Shown: positions 1 through 6,745 of the stretch, in pieces
Numbering within the stretch: the stretch's first letter is position 1
Layout: every line of letters begins with the position of its first letter
Notes under the pieces: generated by a model
Database searches by the model: none
Told to the model about the DNA's origin: nothing
What the model saw: the letters and a program-made list of their open reading frames with translations, nothing else
Program-made: the position numbers and the translations under genes
Assembly: GCA_047921075.1 (NCBI GenBank)
Contig: JBLRWS010000049.1
Location: 1 to 17,387 of the forward strand
Direction: 5' to 3'
Length of the DNA: 17,387 nucleotides
DNA from: JBLRWS01 sp047921075
GTDB taxonomy: Bacteria > Bacteroidota > Rhodothermia > Balneolales > Balneolaceae

Positions 1-224
1 CGGGCGATGGTTGATTTCGCAAGCCCGTCATCGGACAGTGCACCCAGCCAAAGGCGGATCGCAAGCCTGTCTACATCGTTCAGGTCTGGATTTTCCGCAC
101 CGTTCCGGGCAACTAAAAAGGCGTGAAATTGACGCAAATCGGTTCCGTACGAGAGAATAGTATGGGGTGAGGCGTTCCGCTCTATTTTCAGGGTTCGCAA
201 GTATTTACCAATCACGTGCTCCAT
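1..224 (-). CDS. Xer-type tyrosine recombinase, N-terminal part only (cut by window edge)
   Basis: Reading the minus strand from the ATG at 224-222 gives 74 complete codons before the window ends. The peptide starts MEHVIGKYLRTLKIERNASP and continues with HTILSYGTDLRQFHAFL. This is the typical N-terminal SAM-like core-binding domain of XerC/XerD recombinases, which has an ERN-x-S-x-H-T-x-x-S-Y-x-x-D-L-x-x-F signature. Such proteins resolve chromosome dimers at dif, or act as integrases. The catalytic domain (Arg, Lys, His, Arg, Tyr) lies outside the window, so XerC, XerD and an integrase cannot be told apart. The gene lies 51 bp downstream of the glycosyltransferase on the same strand and could be co-transcribed with it. 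The family call is firm; the subtype is not. Confidence 0.85.
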   Translation of the reverse strand, partial: MEHVIGKYLRTLKIERNASPHTILSYGTDLRQFHAFLVARNGAENPDLNDVDRLAIRLWLGALSDDGLAKSTIA

Positions 225-250
225 GGCTGTAATATGATGCTTCTGGAACT

Positions 251-277
251 AAAAAGAAACGTTTTTCACGCTTTTTT
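251..277 (-). terminator. Weak hairpin with T-run between glycosyltransferase and xer genes
   Basis: A six-base stem (257-262 with 268-273, one G.T wobble) and a five-base loop is flanked by A and T runs on both sides. Read on the minus strand it ends in CTTTTT, so it could weakly terminate the glycosyltransferase transcript before the recombinase gene. It overlaps the glycosyltransferase stop codon. The stem is short, so this may be only an attenuator or chance. Confidence 0.35.
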
Positions 278-1454
278 ATGGCATACTGCGTCCTTTCCAC
301 GTCACCGATTTCCCGCGGATAAAATCGGATAAAGTGGTGATGCCCAGCCATTGGAACCACAGAACCCCAAGCGGATGTGTGAATGCGTAAAGGGGATTCC
401 AACCAAACCAGCGCGCCAGTAGCAACCGATGCATCAATACAAGCGTAATGCAGGAGATGGAGAGAAAGAAAAGAGCGGCGTTGGGTACCGCAATAGCATA
501 CAACAGAACGGCAACCGGCAGCACGAAAACCGTTAGGTGAAGCAGGGCCATCATCACAAAGAGCGGCAGGGACCGGTTGAAGCCGATAAAGAAATTTTTT
601 CGCAGCCCCTGAAAAATCTCTCGGTTGCTGGTGTACATACGGCAGGTGATGGTGCCCGTCCCCTCGTACATCCGCATCATCATTCCACTTGATTTGATCA
701 CTTTGGCGAGTTCCACGTCTTCTACAATCTGATCTTTTACAGCCGCATGGCCACCGATAGCTTTGTAACTCTCTTTCCGGAATGCGATGCACTGTCCGCA
801 AGCCGCGGCAAACCGGCTTTTAAATTGCTCGGCCATCACCGGGGGCATCCAGCGCGGATTTCGTTGTACATACACGGCAGGCAGCAGCGTGACCAATGCG
901 TAGTAGATAAGCGGCACAACGGTCTGTTCCCAAAAGGTAGAGAGTTTCTGTCGCGGCCAGACGGTGATCATATCAAGTGAGCTGCCTGAAAATGCCGCGG
1001 CCACACCGGGAAGAAGCTGGCTGTGCATCTGTGTGTCGGCATCCAAAAACAGAAGAAGATCACCTTCAGCGGCTTCCCCAAGTTGCTGGCACGCCCACGG
1101 TTTTCCAAGCCAGTCAGCCGGTTTTGGACGGCCTTTCAGCAGCCGGATTTGGCCGGGATAACGCTCCTGAAACGACGCGATAATGTTGCCGGTACGATCC
1201 TCCGACTGGTCGTCAAGCACAAGTATTTCGAATGCGGGGTAAGACTGTTCTACGATAGATTGAAGAAGCCGGCCGATTACCGCTTCTTCGTTGCGGGCCG
1301 GAATGCAAACTGATATCTTGGGCAGATGGCTGCCGGTCGTAGCTGTAGATGGGAGGGGGGTTAACTCAAAACGGTTGCGAATCAACACCACCGACGTTGC
1401 AATCAGATATAACAGAGAAAAAGCAAGCAGCCAAAATAAAATGGATGATATCAT
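276..1454 (-). CDS. Membrane GT2 glycosyltransferase, CruC/HpnB-like
   Basis: This 392-residue protein is a GT-A fold family 2 glycosyltransferase. It has an N-terminal transmembrane segment (about residues 4-25) and a nucleotide-sugar domain starting at about residue 46 with the motif SVCIPARNEE. Acidic residues are in LDDQSEDRT (80-88), and the metal-binding DAD is at 137-139. An ED motif follows in QIVEDVELA, and QGLRKNFF takes the place of the QxxRW region. Three or so hydrophobic segments follow, and the C-terminus carries a WKGR motif. This layout matches carotenoid glycosyltransferase CruC and hopanoid-associated HpnB. Its position, head-to-head with a carotenoid hydratase across 78 bp, favours a carotenoid substrate at the inner membrane. 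The sugar and acceptor are inferred, and HpnB-like activity remains possible. Confidence 0.75.
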   Translation of the reverse strand: MISSILFWLLAFSLLYLIATSVVLIRNRFELTPLPSTATTGSHLPKISVCIPARNEEAVIGRLLQSIVEQSYPAFEILVLDDQSEDRTGNIIASFQERYPGQIRLLKGRPKPADWLGKPWACQQLGEAAEGDLLLFLDADTQMHSQLLPGVAAAFSGSSLDMITVWPRQKLSTFWEQTVVPLIYYALVTLLPAVYVQRNPRWMPPVMAEQFKSRFAAACGQCIAFRKESYKAIGGHAAVKDQIVEDVELAKVIKSSGMMMRMYEGTGTITCRMYTSNREIFQGLRKNFFIGFNRSLPLFVMMALLHLTVFVLPVAVLLYAIAVPNAALFFLSISCITLVLMHRLLLARWFGWNPLYAFTHPLGVLWFQWLGITTLSDFIRGKSVTWKGRSMP

Positions 1455-1532
1455 AGAAAAGTGGAACAGGAACGGTTCTGGATTCGTTGCGAAGTTTTTT
1501 CACACAGTGTGCGACGGGCGCAGTTATAAGAT
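1455..1532. promoter_or_regulatory. Divergent intergenic region between glycosyltransferase and CrtC-like genes
   Basis: These 78 bp must contain the promoters for both divergent genes, or at least control regions that face each other. I see no convincing -35/-10 pair on either strand and no Bacteroidota-type TAnnTTTG box. The shared location suggests the two carotenoid genes could be co-regulated. Confidence 0.4.
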
Positions 1533-2603
1533 ATGAAGATTGATAGCCGCTTTATAACGGATACCGTAACACCCGGGAAGCCCTCGGGAGGTTACGAGTG
1601 GTGGTATTTTGATGCGTTATCGGCGGATGGCGTTTATTCTCTTGTGATTATTTTTTACGAGGGAAACCCTTTTTCGAAGGCGTACATTCGGGATCAGCAG
1701 TTGGCTCGGCCGGCGGGACCGGAAGCATTCCCCGCTATCAGCATATCCGTTTATAAACATGGGGATCCTATTTTTTACAGTTTTGAGGAGGTGGAACCAA
1801 CACGTGCGGGTTTTGAGACGGAGTGCCCGGCGGGTTTCGTGGGTGAAAATCATTTTAGAGGGGAAGAGACAGCCGGGGGGTATCGCTACGTTCTGAACCT
1901 GAATCAACATGTGGCAACGGGCGATCGGATTGAAGCGGAGTTGCACTTCAACTCAGGGCGTGCTCATCTTGATCCTGTTTCGGCCGGATCGGCTGATGAG
2001 TTGGATCACAGCTGGAACCTGGTGCAGCCAAAGGCCGGAGTAACCGGGGAGATTCGCATTTCGGGGCTCGATCACCATAGCATAACGTTTACGGGAAACG
2101 GCTATCACGATCACAATAGTGGGGGAGAGCCGATGAAGGAGTCATTCAGGGAGTGGTATTGGGGGCGGGCTCACCTGCCAGACTCCACGGTTATTTATTA
2201 TCTGATGAACAAACAGGGAGTTTGGGATAGCCGTGTGTTTGAAGTGAGGGATGATGAACAGACAATTCGGCCGTATTCGTGCTCGGTGCAGCGAATGGAG
2301 CCGATCACCAACCTCTTTGGTTTAGCCTCAGCAAGCCGTTTATCGATTCGTTGTGAGGACATTCAAATCGATACAACGATACGGCAAATACTTGATGATG
2401 GCCCGTTCTATCAGCGATCTTTGCAGCAGGTAGAAGTAGAAAAGGGAAGAAGCCGCCGGATGTGCACGGGCATTGGCGAGTATATCTATCCATCCCGTAT
2501 TTACTTCAAACGATTTTGGCCATTGGTAGATATGCGGATCCAATATCCGGGAAAACCGCATTGGGTGCAGCGCTTTCCCCGGTTATATCGGTGGACCTGG
2601 TAG
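1533..2603 (+). CDS. CrtC-family carotenoid 1,2-hydratase (hydroxyneurosporene synthase-like)
   Basis: The 356-residue protein has no signal peptide and shows the lipocalin-like CrtC fold. There is an early GGYEWWYFDA segment (residues 19-28), a YHDHNSGG motif (191-198; Asp193 and His194 are the likely catalytic pair) and a following EWYWGRAH segment (207-214). CrtC enzymes add water to the terminal C1-C2 double bond of acyclic carotenoid ends, giving a tertiary hydroxyl. In Salinibacter-type pigments such a hydroxyl is then glycosylated. The glycosyltransferase next door is therefore a natural partner. The usual residue after DHN in CrtC is Trp; here it is Ser. The start at 1533 is ATG without a Shine-Dalgarno sequence. 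Only 4 bp separate its stop from that of the convergent barrel-protein gene. Substrate specificity is not determinable from sequence. Confidence 0.78.
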   Translation: MKIDSRFITDTVTPGKPSGGYEWWYFDALSADGVYSLVIIFYEGNPFSKAYIRDQQLARPAGPEAFPAISISVYKHGDPIFYSFEEVEPTRAGFETECPAGFVGENHFRGEETAGGYRYVLNLNQHVATGDRIEAELHFNSGRAHLDPVSAGSADELDHSWNLVQPKAGVTGEIRISGLDHHSITFTGNGYHDHNSGGEPMKESFREWYWGRAHLPDSTVIYYLMNKQGVWDSRVFEVRDDEQTIRPYSCSVQRMEPITNLFGLASASRLSIRCEDIQIDTTIRQILDDGPFYQRSLQQVEVEKGRSRRMCTGIGEYIYPSRIYFKRFWPLVDMRIQYPGKPHWVQRFPRLYRWTW

Positions 2604-2607
2604 TTTT

Positions 2608-3087
2608 TTAATTGAAGAAATAACGGAAGCCCAGCGCCCCGCCAAAACTGAATTCGAAATCGGGCTCTACCTCAAACATGGGTGTTAGCTCGGTAAAAAA
2701 GTCGACCGATGCGTCCAGAAACTGGAAATTGATTCCCACAGGGAGACGTATAGCCCAGAAGTTGTCATTAATACCGGCATCCCGCCAAAAATAGCGCAGC
2801 CCGGCGCCGTAGTAGAAAAATAGGTCTCCGGCATCCCATCCGAGTTGTTCAAATCGTGTATGGCGATGAAAATCAAAATGGGTGTAAAAGGTGGAGTTGT
2901 TATCACTGATCGAGAAGGAAAGTGCGCCTGATATCGCATTTCGGTCGGTTAACCACGATTTAAAGCTGATACCGGTTGGCTCGCCAATGGTGGCACCAAC
3001 ACCGGTACCGAAATTCTGAGCCTGTACAGCGGGTACGGCCGTAAGCATAAAAACAGTGAGTAATAGTACAGATAGTGATGATTTCAT
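2608..3087 (-). CDS. Small outer-membrane beta-barrel protein, BAPKO_0422/DUF3996-like
   Basis: From the ATG at 3087 the product is 159 residues: a signal peptide (MKSSLSVLLL to the cleavage after VQA-Q at about residue 24), then a run of short amphipathic strands rich in Phe, Tyr and Gly. The reading frame extends further upstream, but only this ATG places the signal peptide at the N-terminus. The start of the mature protein (GVGATIGEPTGISFKSWL) and the closing strand (GGALGFRYFFN) resemble small outer-membrane barrels of the BAPKO_0422 type. That family name is from memory of the pattern. The function is unknown. It starts 22 bp after the amidohydrolase stop on the same strand, so the two are probably co-transcribed. 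Confidence 0.7.
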   Translation of the reverse strand: MKSSLSVLLLTVFMLTAVPAVQAQNFGTGVGATIGEPTGISFKSWLTDRNAISGALSFSISDNNSTFYTHFDFHRHTRFEQLGWDAGDLFFYYGAGLRYFWRDAGINDNFWAIRLPVGINFQFLDASVDFFTELTPMFEVEPDFEFSFGGALGFRYFFN

Positions 3088-3109
3088 GGTACTTGGTTTT
3101 ATGTAGCGG

Positions 3110-4720
3110 TTAGTAAGAAAGTCCAGGTTGACGAATACTGTAACCCGATTCTTCTTTTTTGGTTTCAACGATTCTTTCAACGTCGCGCAGCAGTTGTTTT
3201 GCATCAAATACGATACCGTCTTTTATGGTATACCGAACACCACCGACCCGCACAGCTTCGTTCTGCTCATTTACACGGATGGCTCCCGTGCCGTAGAGCA
3301 CCTTCAGGTTGGCCTGTGGATTCACATCCACCAACACAAGATCGGCCAGTTTTCCAACCTCGATGGTGCCCAGTTCATCATCTACGCCTAATACTTCAGC
3401 AGCGCGGATAGATGCCGATTGAAATATTTCGAGCGGATGGAAACCGGCTTCTCTCAGCATCTCCATCTCCTGAATGTAGGCAAATCCGTAAAGTTTGTAG
3501 ATATAGCCTGCATCAGAGCCAATCGTAACGGTGCCACCCCGGTTTTTGTACTCGTTTACAAACTGCATCCAAAGACGGTAATTCTCTTTCCAGGCCACTT
3601 CTTGTTCCGTGCCCCAGTCGAACCAGTAGGAGCCGTGTGCACGGCGGTCGGGCTTATAAAATTCCCATAAAGAGGGGAGTGTGTAGCGTTCGTGCCATTC
3701 GGCCCGGCGCTGCGCCATCAGGTCACGGCTGGCTTCGTAAATGGTAAAGGTTGGATTGATTTCGAAGTTGGCATCCAGCAGCTGGTTCATTATTTGATTC
3801 CACCGTTCGCTGCCGGGTTCTGCAGCTTGCTTCCACAAGCGTCCCGCTTCTTCAAACCGGTGTTGCTCATCGCTGTAGTTATAATCAAGCGGATAATTTT
3901 GCAGTACACGATCCGTGAAGAGGGCTTCCGGCAGGCCGTACCAGTGGGTCATGCCTCGCAAGCCCATGGCTGCTGTATGGTGCACATTGGCGTAACCCAC
4001 CCGTGTTTGGGCGTGATGCATCATCGTTCCAAGGCCCCGTTGGTTGGCTTCATCAAACGTGGCTTGCAGAATAGCCGGCTGCGCACCAAAAAATTTAATA
4101 CCGAGGGCTCCGCGCTCATGAATGGTTTGAACCCAGTTTCGGGCTTGTTCTGGTGTGAGGATAGGCCCGTCGTGCCCGGAGCCAAATCCAACATAGGTGA
4201 AAATACGCGGCGCAGTAATCTCATTCTCACGGCTTCGCTCGGCATGGCGAAGGGTCCAGTCCAGCCCGTTAAAAGAGCCCGGCTCCCTCACGGAGGTTAT
4301 TCCATGAGCCAGCCATAGCTTGTATACGTACTCCGGTGTAGTGCCTTGCGCATTGCCGCCGGTGTGGGCGTGCATATCAAAAAAGCCGGGCAGCACGTAC
4401 ATCCCTTCTGCTTCGATTACCTGATCGGATTCGCGCACCGCCGGCCGACGGTTTTCCTGAATCGGTACTCCCGGCCAGCCTACGTTTTGAATACGGGTGA
4501 TGCGATTGCCTTCAATTACAATATCTACCGGACCGACAGCCGGGGAGCCGGTCCCGTCAATCATCGTTACACCACGGATGAGAAGCCGCTCAAAAGGCCC
4601 CTCACCTTCGGCTCGATCGGGGGCGTCGGCCATCTGAGCAAACAAAATGGCCGGCAAGCCGAGCAATAAAAAAGTCCAGAAGGAAATCAGAAGTATTCGT
4701 CTTAACGTATTGAAGATCAT
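3110..4720 (-). CDS. Exported amidohydrolase-superfamily metal hydrolase
   Basis: The start chosen is the ATG at 4720, which gives 536 residues beginning with a signal peptide (hydrophobic stretch ending ILFAQ near residue 29). A start 69 bp further upstream would bury that signal. The core is a PF01979-type barrel. The metal-binding HxH is at 117-119 in FDMHAH, a Lys at 209 in GIKFFG may be the bridging carboxylated Lys, further His are at 235-236 and 247-248, and the catalytic Asp is at 403 in IGSDAG. The C-terminal GTIEVGKLADLVLVD segment is the hallmark of the small composite beta-domain. Relatives include imidazolonepropionase-like enzymes and Xaa-Pro dipeptidases. Here the export signal suggests periplasmic hydrolysis of a cyclic amide or peptide-like substrate. 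The substrate is unknown. Confidence 0.85.
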   Translation of the reverse strand: MIFNTLRRILLISFWTFLLLGLPAILFAQMADAPDRAEGEGPFERLLIRGVTMIDGTGSPAVGPVDIVIEGNRITRIQNVGWPGVPIQENRRPAVRESDQVIEAEGMYVLPGFFDMHAHTGGNAQGTTPEYVYKLWLAHGITSVREPGSFNGLDWTLRHAERSRENEITAPRIFTYVGFGSGHDGPILTPEQARNWVQTIHERGALGIKFFGAQPAILQATFDEANQRGLGTMMHHAQTRVGYANVHHTAAMGLRGMTHWYGLPEALFTDRVLQNYPLDYNYSDEQHRFEEAGRLWKQAAEPGSERWNQIMNQLLDANFEINPTFTIYEASRDLMAQRRAEWHERYTLPSLWEFYKPDRRAHGSYWFDWGTEQEVAWKENYRLWMQFVNEYKNRGGTVTIGSDAGYIYKLYGFAYIQEMEMLREAGFHPLEIFQSASIRAAEVLGVDDELGTIEVGKLADLVLVDVNPQANLKVLYGTGAIRVNEQNEAVRVGGVRYTIKDGIVFDAKQLLRDVERIVETKKEESGYSIRQPGLSY

Positions 4721-4799
4721 GGGTTTGTAAGGTTTATCGAGGGTTTCAAAAAAATATTTGTTAAGTCTACGAAAAAAAAAGTGTAACAATTACCCTTTT

Positions 4800-4917
4800 A
4801 TATACTCTTTACAATACAGCATTAGCTAATCCTACCCTAAGGTTAGTTATTTAGTCACTCCTATGCTGAAACCTAAAGCATAAACTCCGGGATGGAATAC
4901 TCCTGGAGTTTTTTTTT
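4800..4917 (+). ncRNA. Candidate structured small RNA ending at an orphan terminator
   Basis: On the plus strand three hairpins follow each other: 4826-4832 with 4841-4846 (one bulged base), 4862-4867 with 4877-4882 (TATGCT/AGCATA, perfect six-base stem), and the terminator stem at 4883-4910. A TATACT at 4801-4806 and a TACAAT at 4810-4815 are possible -10 elements, but no good -35 pairs with either. No coding gene precedes the terminator on this strand, which points to a short non-coding transcript, or to antisense transcription out of the amidohydrolase leader. Boundaries are approximate. Confidence 0.4.
4883..4917 (+). terminator. Rho-independent terminator with no upstream gene on its strand
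   Basis: A ten-base stem with one wobble (AACTCCGGGA with TCCTGGAGTT) and an eight-base loop is followed by a run of nine T. The T-run is only on the plus-strand side, so it does not serve the minus-strand amidohydrolase. It sits about 146 bp before the next plus-strand start codon. Confidence 0.75.
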
Positions 4918-5018
4918 GCCTCAACGTTGCTAACGGTAGATCACAAAAGTAGACTCAGGAAACAATTATAGGCAGCAGGGCGTTAAACTCGCCTATACAG
5001 CACCTTCAGAAATAATTG

Positions 5019-5046
5019 ACACCTTTTATTGAACTGTAGGCGAAAC
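5019..5046 (+). promoter_or_regulatory. Leader element sharing TAGGCGAAAC with the gene at 6401
   Basis: The order ACACCT (5019-5024), TATTG (5027-5031), TAGGCGAAAC (5037-5046) is repeated at 6350-6372, with different spacing. TAGGCGAAAC ends 17 bases before the start codon. It could be part of a shared promoter, for example for an alternative sigma factor, or a regulator site. Only two copies are seen, so this is suggestive. Confidence 0.35.
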
Positions 5047-5063
5047 GATTGTTATTATTGGCT

Positions 5064-6140
5064 ATGAAAAAATCTGCTTTGGCTTCTCTATTACTTATCG
5101 GGCTTTATGGATTGCTTCTAACAACAGCGGCTCCTGCTCAAATCGCCAATCCGTCCGGGGAGCTGCGCCCAGCAGATCCTGAACTGATTTGGGCGCAAAC
5201 TATGGAGGGTAGTCGTTTTAACGAGCTCTGGAATTACCAGTTCTATTTTGATAATGGCACCAAGCTCTATGTTGTATTTAATGTGGCCAATTTTGGAAGT
5301 TTAAAATCGGCCGCAAATGGTGTGCGTATGAGCGTGATCAACCTGAAAGGGGAGCAGTTTCAGGTTGCGCGGGAGTATCCCCTCGAAGAGCTGGTGCAGG
5401 ACCGTGAAGATCATGAGTTTCGTCTGCGGTCGGATCGGGATATGTTTTTTAGAGGCGAACTGCCTCACGAACACCAGGTAGTGGTTCGAACACAGAAAGA
5501 CGGGAATGTATATGATATTGAGCTGACCCTGCACAACATCGAGCCCGGCTATATGTGGGGAGACGGACGCTTCCGTATTGGTGATGAAAAGATCGGTATC
5601 GTTACACACATTCCCTATGCCGAGGTAACCGGGTATGTGCAGGTGAACGATCTGCGGGAGGAGGTCACCGGCCGGGTTTATATGGATCATACCTGGCAGG
5701 ACATTCCAACCACCTCGCTCATGCGCAGCGGGTATCGGTTTGTATCTTTAAACGACCGGGACAACTGGGATGTGTTCTACTTTCTGCTTCCCGATGGCAG
5801 CCGCGATCGCCAAACATTGGGGTACCGCTTGCAAAAAACAGGGGGGGAGGTGCAGCTTTCTGCGGTGCAGCGTATCACCGATATTCATCCCGGAAGAGCG
5901 TTTGGTATGAACGTTGATCGTATTGTTGAGCTCGAAACCAATCGCGGTTCATCAATCCGTATTACGCGCGTTGAAGATCAGGAAAAATCGTCCATTCTTG
6001 GTGAGCTTGGCTGGCTTGCCCGCCGGGCCGCCCGCACATTTCTCGGTGGCGATGTGATTGACTTTAGGGGAGAGGCGATGCTGCACGAACCGGGTGAGCG
6101 GCCAGTACGCGGGGAGTACAACTTCTTTTTGGTCGACTAA
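5064..6140 (+). CDS. Exported CrtC/AttH-type lipocalin-like protein
   Basis: From the ATG at 5064 the protein has 358 residues: a signal peptide (MKKSALASLL to APAQ near residue 26), then a beta-rich body. A TTG 15 bp upstream in frame is a less likely start. The central motif YMDHTW (206-211) occupies the place of YHDHN in CrtC, with a strand after it (DVFYFLLPDGS) as in the cytoplasmic CrtC-like protein of this window. It therefore looks like a distant, secreted member of the CrtC/AttH/Svf1 lipocalin-like superfamily. Its role could be hydratase-like or simple binding of a hydrophobic ligand in the periplasm. An Asp-His pair is kept, but Asn is replaced by Thr. A basic, hydrophobic stretch (about 317-329, LGWLARRAARTFL) lies near the C-terminus. 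The gene appears to be transcribed alone. Confidence 0.65.
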   Translation: MKKSALASLLLIGLYGLLLTTAAPAQIANPSGELRPADPELIWAQTMEGSRFNELWNYQFYFDNGTKLYVVFNVANFGSLKSAANGVRMSVINLKGEQFQVAREYPLEELVQDREDHEFRLRSDRDMFFRGELPHEHQVVVRTQKDGNVYDIELTLHNIEPGYMWGDGRFRIGDEKIGIVTHIPYAEVTGYVQVNDLREEVTGRVYMDHTWQDIPTTSLMRSGYRFVSLNDRDNWDVFYFLLPDGSRDRQTLGYRLQKTGGEVQLSAVQRITDIHPGRAFGMNVDRIVELETNRGSSIRITRVEDQEKSSILGELGWLARRAARTFLGGDVIDFRGEAMLHEPGERPVRGEYNFFLVD

Positions 6141-6400
6141 AAGGGACGGTTGCACGTTGTTGGCATTGACTTATGGCTGAGAGATCTGTTTGCTCATCAG
6201 TCATACATTTTATTAGAAGGGCTTCCGGAAAATTATTATATGAACCGTCTATTCTATTTTTCTATTTTAGAAATATGATAAACGGCTAATTTTACGATTT
6301 ACACTATTGCCGACTATTTGTGAATGTTCTGTGATGGGTTTCGGGAAAAACACCTGTATTGTTAGGCGAAACAAATAAAACAGAACAAAAAACAGTAGTT
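6141..6400. other. 260-bp intergenic region before the membrane protein gene
   Basis: No gene is supported here. The region is A/T-rich and has no clear terminator for the gene ending at 6140. At its right end is the second copy of the shared leader element (6350-6372). Confidence 0.5.
6350..6372 (+). promoter_or_regulatory. Second copy of the TAGGCGAAAC leader element
   Basis: ACACCT (6350-6355), TATTG (6357-6361) and TAGGCGAAAC (6363-6372) repeat the order seen at 5019-5046. It ends 28 bases before the ATG of the small membrane protein. If functional, it would tie expression of the oxidoreductase pair to that of the exported CrtC-like protein. Confidence 0.35.
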
Positions 6401-6745
6401 ATGGAATGGTTAGAAATCGTATATAACTGGTTTATGGGGCTCGGCGAGGAGTATGGCGTGAATCCCATCGTATTCGGGGCTATCTATGTTGGGGCAATTC
6501 CTTTCTTTACGTTGTCCATCGCGTGGTTGGTTCGCAACTATCGAAAAGGTTTATCCATCGTTTTACCGGTGTTAGCAGCCTCATTTTTCTTTATATCGGC
6601 GTATCTCTATCTGATGATTGCCGGTGAGAATGTTCCCTGGTGGATCTATGCGGCCGTTATCGCAATGGTGGTTTATGGCGGGTGGAGTACCTATAAAAAA
6701 GTAAAAGGACAAATAAAGGAAGAAGTGGGGTTGGAGAATGGGTAA
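6401..6745 (+). CDS. Small three-helix membrane protein coupled to an oxidoreductase
   Basis: The ATG at 6401 gives 114 residues. After a short amphipathic N-terminus (MEWLEIVYNWFMGLGEEYG) there are three hydrophobic segments, at about 21-43, 50-73 and 77-95, with a basic turn RNYRKG between the first two. A charged Lys-rich tail (YKKVKGQIKEEVG) follows. I do not recognise a named family. Its stop overlaps the start of the next gene by eight bases (ATGGGTAA), so translation is coupled and the two products are probably made in fixed proportion. In many bacteria, oxidoreductases of the neighbouring type are fused or adjacent to TVP38/TMEM64 membrane proteins; this protein is much smaller than TVP38 but may play the same part as membrane anchor or partner. 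Function is otherwise unknown. Confidence 0.75.
   Translation: MEWLEIVYNWFMGLGEEYGVNPIVFGAIYVGAIPFFTLSIAWLVRNYRKGLSIVLPVLAASFFFISAYLYLMIAGENVPWWIYAAVIAMVVYGGWSTYKKVKGQIKEEVGLENG

Larger units (their letters stand above)
4721..5063. other. 343-bp intergenic region between divergent genes
   Basis: No protein gene is supported here. The left end carries the leader of the minus-strand amidohydrolase, which is A/T-rich. The middle holds three consecutive hairpins on the plus strand ending in a terminator (4826-4917). The right end has a TTGACA at 5016-5021 without a convincing -10 box, and the sequence TAGGCGAAAC at 5037-5046, which recurs in front of the gene at 6401. Confidence 0.6.

Noticed and set aside
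1..224. Integrase of a mobile element
   Set aside because: The N-terminal domain alone fits chromosomal XerC/D as well. No att-like repeats, tRNA end or phage genes are next to it.
205..801. 198-residue open frame on the minus strand overlapping the glycosyltransferase gene
   Set aside because: It lies in a different frame of a well-supported glycosyltransferase, and its Arg/His/Cys-rich translation resembles no protein family.
3692..4318. 208-residue plus-strand open frame opposite the amidohydrolase
   Set aside because: It is antisense to catalytic motifs of the amidohydrolase and has no recognisable domain; the long frame is a by-product of codon use on the other strand.
5016..5044. Sigma-70 promoter starting with TTGACA in front of the gene at 5064
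   Set aside because: The -35 match is perfect, but at 16-18 bases spacing there is no acceptable -10 sequence; TAGGCG at 15 bases is a poor fit.
5049..5063. TTG start codon giving five extra residues on the exported CrtC-like protein
   Set aside because: The ATG at 5064 directly begins a standard signal peptide (MKKSALAS), whereas the TTG adds hydrophobic residues ahead of its positive charges.
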